Assembly: GCF_900113315.1 (NCBI RefSeq)
Contig: NZ_FOZG01000002.1
Location: forward strand, 930,001 to 994,000
From: Sphingomonas jatrophae
GTDB lineage: Bacteria; Pseudomonadota; Alphaproteobacteria; Sphingomonadales; Sphingomonadaceae
Reading direction: 5' to 3'
DNA length: 64,000 bases
Shown here: piece by piece, positions 34,605-43,200 of the stretch
How the letters are laid out: each line of letters opens with the position of its first letter
Numbering within the stretch: position 1 is the stretch's first letter
Notes under the pieces: generated by a model
Seen by the model: the letters and a program-made list of their open reading frames with translations, nothing else
The model's database searches: none
Told to the model about the DNA's origin: nothing
Made by a program: the position numbers and the translations under genes

Positions 34605-35981
34605 ATGATGTCGGACGAGGACGATCCTTCCTTCGATCCGCGCACCTGGTCCGCGGCGGGCGCGACGACGCCCGGCGCCGCCCCCGCCGCCGCGCCGCCT
34701 TCGCCCGAGGCGACGCCGCAGCGCGAACGGCGCGCGCCCTCGCCTGCGCTGCTCGGCGGCGGTGCGGCGCTGGCGCTGCTGGTGGCGGGCGGCGTCGCCG
34801 CGCTCGTCTCGCGCCCCGGCGGGCCGCAGCCGTCGGCGCCCGTCGCCCCCGCCGCCACGCCCGCGGCCAAGACTGCGCCTGCCGCCACGGTGGCGGAGGC
34901 GCGCCGCACGCTCGTCCTGTCGCAAGCCTCCGAGCTGCGCGCTGCGCTCGCAGATGCGGGCGTCCCCGCGACCGAGGCGGATGCCGCCGCCGCCGCGGCG
35001 CTGCGGACGATCGGCGAGCGCAAGGGGGAGCTGCGCGCGGTGCTGACCCTGTTGCAGGGGGGCGCCGCCACCCGCCTCGCCCGGCTGGATGCGTCGTTTG
35101 AGGATTCGTCCGGTGTCGTCGTCAAGCGCAGCGCCGGCGGCTTCGACGCCGCGCCGGTCAAGGCGTCGCTCTCCACCGTCGTCACCGTGATCCGCGGCGA
35201 GATGGATGCCAACAGCTTCTACACCTCGGCGGTCGCCGCGGGCGTCACCGACACGCTCATTCCCGATTTCGCCAAGGCCTTCGCCTTCGATTTCGACTTC
35301 CAGCGCGAAATCCATCCCGGCGACGTGTTCGAGGCCGCGTTCGAGCAGCAGAAGAACGCCGCCGGCCAGCCCGTCGGCACGCCCCGCCTGCTCTTCGCCA
35401 GCCTGACGACGGGCGAGAAGTCACGCTCGCTCTACTGGTTCCAGCCGGCGGGTGAGGAGGGCGGCTGGTTCGACGGCAACGGCGCCTCCATCGTCCGCGC
35501 GCTGATGCGCACGCCCGTCGACGGCGCGCGCGTCTCCTCGCAATTCGGCATCCGCACGCATCCGGTGCTGGGCTTCGTCAAGATGCACAAGGGCACCGAT
35601 TTCGCCGCCCCCACCGGCACGCCGATCTACGCCTCGGGCGATGCGACGGTGCAGTGGGCGGCGATGAAGGGTGCGAACGGCAACCTCACCATCCTGCGCC
35701 ACGACAATGGCTGGCAGACCTATTACCTCCATCAGAGCGCGTTCATGCCCGGCATCGTCGCGGGCGCGCGCGTCCACCAGGGGCAGGAGATCGGCAAGGT
35801 CGGCACCACCGGCCGCTCGACCGGCCCGCACCTCCACTACGAAGTTCACATCGACGGCGCGCCCGTCGACCCGTTGAGCATCCAGACCGAAAGCGGCCGC
35901 ACCCTGACCGGCGCCCCCCGCACCGCCTTCATCAAGGAACGCGACCGCATCGACGTCGCCCGCGCCGCTCGGGCAGGCTGA
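34605..35981 (+). CDS. Inner-membrane-anchored M23 (LytM) peptidoglycan endopeptidase, T6SS-linked
   Basis: A 458-residue cell-wall hydrolase. A short cytoplasmic N terminus rich in Pro/Ala precedes one transmembrane helix (about 48-72, ALLGGGAALALLVAGGVAAL); the rest is periplasmic. Residues about 90-300 are a helical and OapA-like spacer. The C-terminal LytM domain has all zinc ligands: H328 and D332 in MHKGTDF, and H409/H411 in GPHLHYEVH. I chose the ATG at 34605, after GGGGGGCGCG. Being divergent from tssK, it may open the peptidoglycan locally for the T6SS membrane complex; dedicated wall hydrolases are known for some T6SSs. A housekeeping role cannot be excluded. Confidence 0.88.
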   Translation: MMSDEDDPSFDPRTWSAAGATTPGAAPAAAPPSPEATPQRERRAPSPALLGGGAALALLVAGGVAALVSRPGGPQPSAPVAPAATPAAKTAPAATVAEARRTLVLSQASELRAALADAGVPATEADAAAAAALRTIGERKGELRAVLTLLQGGAATRLARLDASFEDSSGVVVKRSAGGFDAAPVKASLSTVVTVIRGEMDANSFYTSAVAAGVTDTLIPDFAKAFAFDFDFQREIHPGDVFEAAFEQQKNAAGQPVGTPRLLFASLTTGEKSRSLYWFQPAGEEGGWFDGNGASIVRALMRTPVDGARVSSQFGIRTHPVLGFVKMHKGTDFAAPTGTPIYASGDATVQWAAMKGANGNLTILRHDNGWQTYYLHQSAFMPGIVAGARVHQGQEIGKVGTTGRSTGPHLHYEVHIDGAPVDPLSIQTESGRTLTGAPRTAFIKERDRIDVARAARAG

Positions 35982-36000
35982 CGCCGCCATCACCGGCTTG

Positions 36001-36258
36001 TTACGGCCGCCGCCCGTTGGTTTGGGTGGCTGCGGAAAGACGGGCCGCTTCCCGCTCCCAGCCCAACCGGTCCTTGCAGATGCGCTTGCCCGTCCGCTTG
36101 TGCTTGAGGCAGATCTGGTCCGAGTAAGTGGGGCCACTCAGGCCGCCATAGCCCGGCCCCTCCTGCGTCCCGAAACTGAGCGCGCGGCCTTTCGCGCCTT
36201 GGGACAGCGCCGGGGCTGCGGGGGCCGCGATCATCAGACTGATCAATAAAATCCGCAT
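36001..36258 (-). CDS. Small secreted protein with paired cysteines
   Basis: An 85-residue protein with a signal peptide (MRILLISLMIAAPAAPALSQ) and GAGAGGAA upstream of the ATG as ribosome-binding site. The mature part has two cysteines in QICLKHKRTGKRICKDRLGWE. The spacing and the T-G-[SK]-R core recall small sphingomonad periplasmic proteins with C-x(n)-TGSR-x(n)-C-x(n)-W, but I cannot name a family or function. It converges on the M23 peptidase gene, whose stop is 19 bases away. Confidence 0.6.
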   Translation of the reverse strand: MRILLISLMIAAPAAPALSQGAKGRALSFGTQEGPGYGGLSGPTYSDQICLKHKRTGKRICKDRLGWEREAARLSAATQTNGRRP

Positions 36259-36735
36259 GGTGCAATTCCTCTCGGACGAGGGAGGCTATGCGAACGGCCG
36301 ATCCTGTCAATCGGTCCCATCGGCCGAGGTCAAGCAGGCCACTATGGCTATAAGGACCTTGACAGAACGAACCATATCGGCTAACAGCCTGCCCGCTCGC
36401 CACCAGTGATCGCGGCGGCGGGCAAGGGGCAGCCTTACGGGCACCGACCGGCGCGAAGACATCCGGCTCCCAGTCGAAGCTTCGCAAGATAGATTGAACG
36501 GCGCGGGCGATACCCCGGGCCGGGATGCGGGCAGTCGCGGGGCATGGTCGCTTTCCCCGCCACCATCCCCATCCGAACCGGCAGCGTCTCGAAGGCAGAC
36601 GCGCCACAACTTGAGGCGGGCGGCCCGGTCACGCGGGCGACCCCCTCCCGGATGCGCGCACCAGGACGCGCCGGTCGGCCTCTTACTCCTTGTCTTTGCG
36701 GGTGAAATCCGCGGCGGCGTCCTACACGACCCCGC
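36259..36735. other. Gene-free stretch of 477 bases
   Basis: Open frames here are short, lack ribosome-binding sites, and overlap each other on both strands, so I call no gene. Composition is less GC-biased at the left end (36290-36400). Some reading frames give protein-like but unrecognised fragments, so a decayed gene is possible. I see no terminal repeats, tRNA or rRNA. The right end should include the transcription end of the CPBP gene, and the left end the promoter of the small secreted protein. Confidence 0.4.
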
Positions 36736-37809
36736 TCAGGCCGGCTCGCCGCCGCGCCGCCACAGCACGATCGGCACGATCAGCGCGGCGAGCACCATCA
36801 GCATCGCCAGGCTGCCATTCAGCCCCACCGGCGATCCGCCCCACAGCGCCCGACCGACCAGATCGACATTCGTCACCGCGCCATAAGCGCCGATCCCCGG
36901 ATTGGGGTCGAGCCCCAGGCCCAGCCCCTCCAGCCAGTTCCAGCCATAATGCGCCGCCACCGGCGCCAGCAGCCCGCCGCTCTTCCACCGCAGCAGCCCG
37001 AACAGCACGCCGCCGAGCGTCAGATTGGCCAGCTCGATGATCCCGCGCGCGCCGCCCAGCACGTGCAGCCCGGCGAACACCGCCGCCGTCAGCAGGATGG
37101 CCGGCCACGCCCCCCAGCGCCGCGCGATGCCGCCATGCATCCACCCGCGCAGCAGCACCTCCTCCGTGCCCGATTGCAGCAGCATCATCGCCGATCCCAG
37201 CAGCAGGAGCGGCCCGAGCACCGCCGCCTCGCCCGCCTGCGCCACGCCGGCAAAGGCGGCATAGCCGGTCGCCACCGTCACCCCGCCAAGCCCCACCGCA
37301 AGGCCGAGCGCCAGCATCGCCAGCGGTGCGCGCCCGCGCGGCAGCGCCCGCACCCGCGTCGCCCATGCAGCACCCAGCGCCAGAGCCAGCATCGGCGCGA
37401 AGATGATCGCGGCGAACAGCGCGTCCACCCGCCACGCCGCGTCCGTCCCCTCCGGCCACACGGCGCCCGCCACCGCCTCCGCCACGGCAAGCCCGCCGAG
37501 AATGCAGCCGACGCCAATCACCGTTCCGCCCAGCAGCGCCGCCCAGGGCAGCCAAGCGGGCGCCGCCGCCGCGCTCGCGCCGACCCGCGCCGTCTGCATC
37601 GCGGTGCCGGCACCCGGCGCAGGCGGCGGCGATCCCGGGCGCAGCGCGGTGCGCTGCTCGCGCCTGCCCGCCATCGACGATCCGCCGCCGCGTGGGCCCA
37701 GCAGCGCGGCGATCGCCTCGCTTTCCTCGTCCGCCAGATTGCGCCCCACGCCTGTTCCCCCGCCCCCTTGGCGCGGGACGAACGCCCGCGCGATCCTGTC
37801 TCGCGTCAT
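36736..37809 (-). CDS. CPBP-family intramembrane metalloprotease
   Basis: A 357-residue membrane protein. After an 85-residue polar, Pro/Gly-rich N terminus it has about eight hydrophobic segments. The CPBP (CAAX protease / bacteriocin-processing) motifs are present: EEVLLRGWM (motif 1, EExxxR), FAGLHVLGG (motif 2 His), and AHYGWNW (motif 3, H-x-x-x-N). Substrate is unknown; CPBP proteins cleave prenylated or membrane peptides or act as adaptors. The start is uncertain, since ATGs also occur at residues 46 (MAGRREQ) and 70 (MQTARVG), closer to the first helix. It is divergent from the PAAR gene and shows no tie to the T6SS beyond position. Confidence 0.82.
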   Translation of the reverse strand: MTRDRIARAFVPRQGGGGTGVGRNLADEESEAIAALLGPRGGGSSMAGRREQRTALRPGSPPPAPGAGTAMQTARVGASAAAAPAWLPWAALLGGTVIGVGCILGGLAVAEAVAGAVWPEGTDAAWRVDALFAAIIFAPMLALALGAAWATRVRALPRGRAPLAMLALGLAVGLGGVTVATGYAAFAGVAQAGEAAVLGPLLLLGSAMMLLQSGTEEVLLRGWMHGGIARRWGAWPAILLTAAVFAGLHVLGGARGIIELANLTLGGVLFGLLRWKSGGLLAPVAAHYGWNWLEGLGLGLDPNPGIGAYGAVTNVDLVGRALWGGSPVGLNGSLAMLMVLAALIVPIVLWRRGGEPA

Positions 37810-37907
37810 TCTGCGCCGCGGCTGTGCCCCGTGTCACAAGAATAGCGATTTATCTTTTTGCAGTGCCGTCTTTTCTGTCTGCCTGACTTGCCGCTATTTT
37901 ATTGTTC

Positions 37908-39257
37908 ATGGGAATGCCAGCAGCTCGCGTCGGCGACATGCATGTCTGTCCGATGGTCACACCGGGGGTGCCCCCGATCCCGCATGTCGGCGGGCCGATC
38001 CTGCCGCCGTGCGAGCCAACGGTGCTCACCGGCCTGATCCCGCAGGCGCGGATGACGGATCTGTGTACCTGCGTCGGCCCGCCCGATGCGATCCTGAAGG
38101 GATCGATCAGCGTGTTCGTGCGCAATCTCGCCGCCGCGCGCATCGGCGATCCGACGACGCATGGCGGATCGATCGTCATGGGCCTGCCGACCGTGCTGAT
38201 CGGCGACAATACGGGCGGTGGCGGCGGTGGCGGCGGCGGGGCGGGCCTGTCGGGCGGGCGCTTCGGCACGGCCGAGGGTACCACCATCGCCGAAGGCTGG
38301 GTCAGTATCGAGCATAGCGACGCCGCGACGCAGGCCGCCACGCTCCAGCAGGCCGCCGCCAGCGGCGCACCTTTCTGCGAGATCTGCTTCAAGCAGGCGC
38401 AGGAAAAGGCACGCAAGGAAGCCGACGCCGCACAGGACGAGGCGGTCTCCGCCCAGCGGGAGGCGGCGCAGGCCGCCGCCGATGCGACGCAGAAGGCGAC
38501 GGAGGCGGCACGGCTCGCCGCCGAGGCAATGGCCGATGCGAATGACGCCGTGAAGCAGGCCGCGGCGCAGGCCGCGCAGGCCGCGGCCGATTATGCGAAG
38601 GAACAGGCCGCACAGGCCGCCGCCAATGCCGCGAAGAAGGCGCAGGTCGCCGCGGAGATGACGCAGAAGGCGGCGCAGGCGGCAAAGGACGCGGCCCAGG
38701 CCGCCGCCGATGCCGCGAAGGAAGCCGCCGCCAAGGCGGCGCAGGCCGCAACGGACCATGGCGGCGAGGCGGCGGGCAAGGCCGCGGGTGCCGCCGCGCA
38801 GAAGGCGGCGGAGGTCGCGCAGAAGCTGGCCGACACGGTCGCCAAGCTGACGGACAATCTCGCCGCCAGCGCGGAACAGGTGGCGCAGGTCGCCGCGCTT
38901 GCCGCAGCCGGGCAGACCGAGCAGGCGCTCGCGCTCGCCAAGCAGCTGGCGCAGGATGCCGCCAGCACCGCCGCTCAGAATGCCAAGGACAATCTGAAAC
39001 ATAAGGCCGATCAGGTCGTCCAGCAGACGCAGCAGGCGGCAGACCAGGCCAAGCAGGCCGTCGATCAGGCGATCGAGGCGCACAAGGCCGCCGCCGCCGC
39101 CGCCGAAGCCGCGGCCAAGGCCGCGCTCGCCGAGGCGGAGGCCGGGGTCGACAAGGCGAAGCAGGCCGCCGCCGACATGTGGGACAGCCTGACCGGCGAC
39201 AGCTATGAGGGCGGTGGTGGCCAGTCGGGCGGCGGCGGCGCGTCGGACGGCTGGTAA
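37908..39257 (+). CDS. PAAR-domain T6SS protein with long Ala-rich helical tail (candidate effector)
   Basis: A 449-residue protein. Residues 1-105 are a PAAR spike-tip domain of the DUF4150-like type (MGMPAARVGDMHVCPMV..., GGPILPPCEPTV, DPTTHGGSIVMG) that would cap VgrG. A Gly-rich hinge (nine glycines near residue 106) leads to about 300 residues that are roughly half alanine, in AAQAAADAA-like 7- and 11-residue periodicity. They are predicted to form one extended amphipathic helix or coiled coil resembling LEA or TolA linkers. Only two short cysteine-containing residues (CEIC) interrupt it. The tail ends in a Gly/Ser-rich segment. No known toxin fold is visible. A DUF4123 adaptor gene follows after 5 bases, which normally marks a delivered effector or cargo. 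An ATG two codons later is also possible. Confidence 0.88.
   Translation: MGMPAARVGDMHVCPMVTPGVPPIPHVGGPILPPCEPTVLTGLIPQARMTDLCTCVGPPDAILKGSISVFVRNLAAARIGDPTTHGGSIVMGLPTVLIGDNTGGGGGGGGGAGLSGGRFGTAEGTTIAEGWVSIEHSDAATQAATLQQAAASGAPFCEICFKQAQEKARKEADAAQDEAVSAQREAAQAAADATQKATEAARLAAEAMADANDAVKQAAAQAAQAAADYAKEQAAQAAANAAKKAQVAAEMTQKAAQAAKDAAQAAADAAKEAAAKAAQAATDHGGEAAGKAAGAAAQKAAEVAQKLADTVAKLTDNLAASAEQVAQVAALAAAGQTEQALALAKQLAQDAASTAAQNAKDNLKHKADQVVQQTQQAADQAKQAVDQAIEAHKAAAAAAEAAAKAALAEAEAGVDKAKQAAADMWDSLTGDSYEGGGGQSGGGGASDGW
38380..39180 (+). repeat. Ala-rich periodic coding repeat in the PAAR protein
   Basis: Coding sequence made of degenerate GCC/GCG-rich units encoding A-A-x-A-A-x-[DEK]-A-A patterns, with scattered Lys, Glu, Gln and Asp and almost no Pro or aromatic residues. 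The pattern suits a continuous long helix. It runs for about 270 codons. Confidence 0.7.
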
Positions 39258-39262
39258 GCGCC

Positions 39263-39757
39263 ATGGCCGTCCTTCGCAGCTACGCCATTGCCGACATGGC
39301 GCGTGCGCCGCAGCTCTATCCCATGCTGCAGACGCTGCAGGCCGCGGACGTGCCGTGCCTGTTCGCGGGCAAGATCGCGGAGGAGGTGCGCCGCGCCTCG
39401 CCCTTCCTGTTCGCGTTCGATAGCGCGCCCACGCTGATCCAGCGCTGGGCGGCGGAAGGGCCGGGGCAGGCGTGGGGCCTGTTCCTCACCAGCGCCGAGC
39501 CGCTCGAGACGGTGCGCCGCCACGTCCGCAAGTTCATGCAGGTGCGCCTGCCCGATGGCAGCGGCCCGGTGCTGTTCCGCTTCTGGGATCCGCGCGTCTT
39601 CGCGCCCTTCCTCGCCGCGACGGAGAAGGATCAGCTCACGCCCTTCTTTGGCCCGATCCAGAGCTGGGTGATCGAATCGCCGCAGGGTCTGATGCGCCAC
39701 ATCCAGACGGCGGGCGGGCTCAAGGTCGTGCCGGCGAACTTTCAGGAACTGCTCTGA
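39263..39757 (+). CDS. DUF4123 T6SS effector chaperone/adaptor
   Basis: A 164-residue protein of the DUF4123 (Tap/TEC) type, which binds an effector and loads it on the VgrG spike. The central VRLPDGSGPVLFRFWDPRVF is the family hallmark; the N-terminal half (YPMLQTLQAADVPCLFAGK) and FFGPIQSWVI also fit. It starts 5 bases after the PAAR gene, so the two are one transcription unit and the PAAR protein is its likely client. Its stop overlaps the start of the next gene. Confidence 0.92.
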   Translation: MAVLRSYAIADMARAPQLYPMLQTLQAADVPCLFAGKIAEEVRRASPFLFAFDSAPTLIQRWAAEGPGQAWGLFLTSAEPLETVRRHVRKFMQVRLPDGSGPVLFRFWDPRVFAPFLAATEKDQLTPFFGPIQSWVIESPQGLMRHIQTAGGLKVVPANFQELL

Positions 39758-40203
39758 CCGACGCCGCCATCCGGCTCCGCCGCTCCCGCGCGGCGGATGG
39801 CGCGCGCATTCTCGCCATCTGGCGGGATGCGGTGGACGCCACGCACGATTTCCTCTCGGGCGCGGACCGGATCGCCATCGAGGCGGAGGTGCGCGATTTC
39901 CTCCCCGCCGCTCCGCTCTGGCTGGCGGTCGATGCGGCGGATCGGCCGCTCGGCTTCATGCTGCTGGATCACGCGCATATGGAGGCGCTGTTTATCGATC
40001 CGGCGCATCGCGGCCACGGCATCGGGCGGCTGCTGGTCGCGCACGCGCTGGCGCTGCACCCGGGCCTCACCACCGACGTGAACGAACAGAATGAACAGGC
40101 GCTCGGCTTCTATCTCCGGCTCGGCTTCGTGCCGGTCGGCCGGTCGGCGACTGACGGGCAGGGCCGCCCCTATCCGCTGATCCACCTGCGCGCGGCTGGC
40201 TGA
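39754..40203 (+). CDS. yjaB: YjaB-like GNAT N-acetyltransferase with CTG start
   Basis: A 149-residue acetyltransferase matching Escherichia coli YjaB over its whole length: IRLRRSRAADGARILAIWRD, DATHDFLS, FLPAAPLWLAVD, the acetyl-CoA loop HRGHGIGRLL, TDVNEQNEQALGFY and GRPYPLIHL. No ATG, GTG or TTG exists before the first beta-strand, so the start should be the CTG at 39754. It overlaps the DUF4123 stop as CTGA and has CAGGAA 5 bases upstream. Acceptor substrate is unknown. Its tight coupling to the PAAR-DUF4123 pair could be chance or could mark modification of the cargo. Confidence 0.85.
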   Translation: MTDAAIRLRRSRAADGARILAIWRDAVDATHDFLSGADRIAIEAEVRDFLPAAPLWLAVDAADRPLGFMLLDHAHMEALFIDPAHRGHGIGRLLVAHALALHPGLTTDVNEQNEQALGFYLRLGFVPVGRSATDGQGRPYPLIHLRAAG

Positions 40204-40209
40204 GCAGGA

Positions 40210-40233
40210 CGGCCGGAGCAATGGCGCCGGCCG
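40210..40233. terminator. Palindrome between convergent yjaB and CHAT genes
   Basis: A 7-base perfect stem, CGGCCGG / CCGGCCG, with a 10-base loop, fills most of the 37-base gap between convergent stop codons. It could terminate transcription from both sides. A long U-tract is absent. Confidence 0.4.
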
Positions 40234-40240
40234 CTCTTCC

Positions 40241-43200
40241 TCACCCCTTGGTCGGGCTCAGCATCGTCTTGCTGGCATCGCCGACGATGAAATAGGCGCC
40301 CCAGTAATAAGGGTGCGAGTAACGCGGGCTCTTCATCAGAGTGCCCTGCGCCACGCGCAGCGCGTCGCCGATGCTCTTCCGGCGGCCGGTTTCGTAGAAG
40401 GTCTTGAACAAGGCGTCGGATTCCGCCTCCACCGAAACCTTCCAGTAGGTCGCCAGCACCGCGCGCGCATTCGCCGTCAGGAAGGCGCGCACCAGCCCTT
40501 CGAGCGACTTGCCCGCTTCCTCCTGCCCGCTCTGCCGCGCCAGCTCGCGGCTGAGCCCGGCCGAGGTCTGGCAGGCGGCCAGCACGACGAGATTGGCGTT
40601 CAGCCGCAGCCCGGCAATTTCGGAGAAGCTGAGGAAGCCGTCCGACGCCCCTTCGCCGACCGAGGTGATCAGCGACGGCGGAATGTCGGTGCAGCCGACC
40701 TGCTGCTCGGGCAGGCCGTGCGTCGCGAAATGCAGCACCTGATATTGGTCGAGGTCCTGCTCGCTGGTCACCGCGGTGTCGGTGAAGGCCGCGCCCGTCA
40801 CGCGCGGCGCATTGGGCACGCCCAGTGCGTCGGCGGCGATGGCGATACGCCGGGCCGAGATCGGCTCGCTCTCGCGCAGCGCGCGCGCCAGCTCGGTGAA
40901 CTCGATCGGGCAGCCGAGCCCGAGCGACACCGGCCCGCGCGAGGCGACCATCACCGGCGGCGGCGGCGCATGCTCGCCAAAGCCGATGAAGGCGTTGCGC
41001 GCGGTCGATTCCGCCGTCTTCCGCGAGATCAGGAAGGAGCGCGGGCTGAGCGCGTTGGAAATGTCCGCCTGCGCCGCGAGGAAGGCGACCTTGCTGTAAT
41101 CGTTGCGTGCCGTGGCACCCGCCGCCTCATAGGCCTTCACGCTCTCCGTATCCGTCACCAGCACGCCGACCGGCAGCGTGACGAGCGGGCCGGCGGGATC
41201 GACGACGATCGCCTTGGCGGCATTGATCTGGTCGCGCGCGGGGCCCGCGATCAGGTTGAACAGGCCATTGGCGGCGCGCACGCGGAACACCGGGATGCGC
41301 CGGTCGGCCTCGTCGCGGATCGACAGGCGGACGACACTCGCGATCGTCTTCAGGTCGCGCGCCGGGGCGGCCAGCGGATAGACCTGCACCTGATCCTTGC
41401 CGATCACGATGCCATATTCGCGCGCGCGGATCTCGACGAGCTTCAGGTAGATCTCGCCCGGCTGCAACGCGCCCTGGATGTCCGCGACGGTGACGGGCCG
41501 GTCGTCGATCTGCGCCAGCCGGCTGTTGGCGCCCAGCTCCGCCTCGATCGCGTCGAGCTGCGCCTGCTTGGCGTCGCGCTGCTGTTCGAGACTGGTGCGG
41601 CGGGCAGGGTCCTGCTCGGCCGTGATGGCGTAGCGCAGGCTGGACAGTTCGCGGCCAAGCTCCGTCCGGTCGCGCACGCGCGCCGCCGTGGTGCCGCCCG
41701 ACGTCACGATCGACTGCAGCTGCGACATCTGCCGCGCAATGCCCGGCTCGCCGATCGCCTGCACCGCCCGGAAGAAGCGCTCGGCGGCGTCTGACGACGG
41801 GTTGGCCTTCGCCTCTTCGGTCAGCAGGTCGAGATAATTCTCGATCCCCGTCGGCGTGCCGCCGCTCGACCGGCTGGTTGCGATCAGCGCGTCCACCGCC
41901 GTGTTATAGTCGGCCAGCACCCGCTCGGTCGGCGCGCCCGCGCGGCGCAGCAGGCCCGCCCGCTCCATCTGCGTTTCCGCCGCGATCGGGCCGCTAGCGA
42001 TGGCGTTGGTGCTGATCAGCCGCGCCCGCGTGGCATCGCTCAGCGGCACCGCGCACTGGCCGGCCGCCGTGCTCGGCGGCAGCGTCGCCTGCAGCGCGGC
42101 GACCGCGCAGTCGAACTTGGCGATCGCGGTGGCATAGCCCGCGTTGACCGCATCGCCGCCGGCCACCTCGGCCCGCCGGGCGTCCAGCCGCCCGCTCTGC
42201 CGCTCCACCTGCGCGATCAGCCACAGCACGGAGGCCGGATCGATCCGCCCGCCGAGCAGCTTGACCAGATTGTCGCGCGCGCCGTCCAGCGCCGCCTGGC
42301 TCTGCGCCACCGCATCGGTGCCGCCGCGCGCGAGATAGGCGACGCTCGCCGCCCAGTAACGCTGCGCGTTGATGACATATTGGTTCAGCTCCGCGGTGGA
42401 CGGCCCGCCGACCACCGCGGACGCCGTGGCCGAATCCTGCGGCGCCTGGTTCAGGTCCGCCAGCAGCCCGCTATTCTGGAGCAGCGAGCCTTCGGGCTGG
42501 AGCTTCACGTCCAGCGCGGTCAGCGCCCCCGTCCAGTCGCGCCGGTTCAGACGGTCGAGCGCGCGGTAGACGGACAGCTTCTGGAGCAGGAACGGCGCGC
42601 GGTCGACGTTCGGATTCTCGTCCAGCAGCGTCTTGGCCAGCGCGAAATGATCGTCCGACGCGTCGTTGAAGCGGATGTTGGAATCGGCAAGCCCCGCCTC
42701 CAGCGCCAGCTCCGCCCGCGTGCCCGGCAGGGCGCCGCGCGGCAGACGCGACAGCGCGTCGTTGAGCACGCGCGACGCATCGACCGACTGGCCCTGGCGA
42801 TTGAGCACGATGCCCTCGCGCAGCGCGATCTGCGCATCGAAGCCGGCATCATAGCCGCCCGCCTCACCCGCACCCGGCGCCGCCGCCAGTTCGGTCGTCT
42901 GGAACGAGGTCGGCGCGGCAGTCCCCGTATCGGCGGGCACGCCCAGCCCGGCGAGGGCGGCAAGCGCAGCCTCCATCGGGCCCTGCACCGATGGGGTGGC
43001 GGATCCGCGATAGGTCTGGCCGCCGCGGGTGAAGCGGACCACCACCGTCTGCGTGCCAAGCGCCTTGTCGAAGCAGCGCCGCGCCTCCGCCGGCTGGCCG
43101 CGGAAGGTGACCGCGCCCGGCGCGCCGCACAGCGCCGCATCCTCCGCCTTGGCCTCGCGCGTCAGCACCGCGGCGACCGAGCCGACTGGCCGGCTCGCCG

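Noticed and set aside
36307-36632. Short minus-strand open frames between the small secreted protein and the CPBP gene
   Set aside because: Several overlapping frames on both strands look equally open, with no ribosome-binding site and no recognisable family.
36722-37837. A 371-codon minus-strand frame overlapping the CPBP gene
   Set aside because: Its translation is Arg/Gly/Ala filler, whereas the frame ending at 36736 gives transmembrane helices and all three CPBP motifs.
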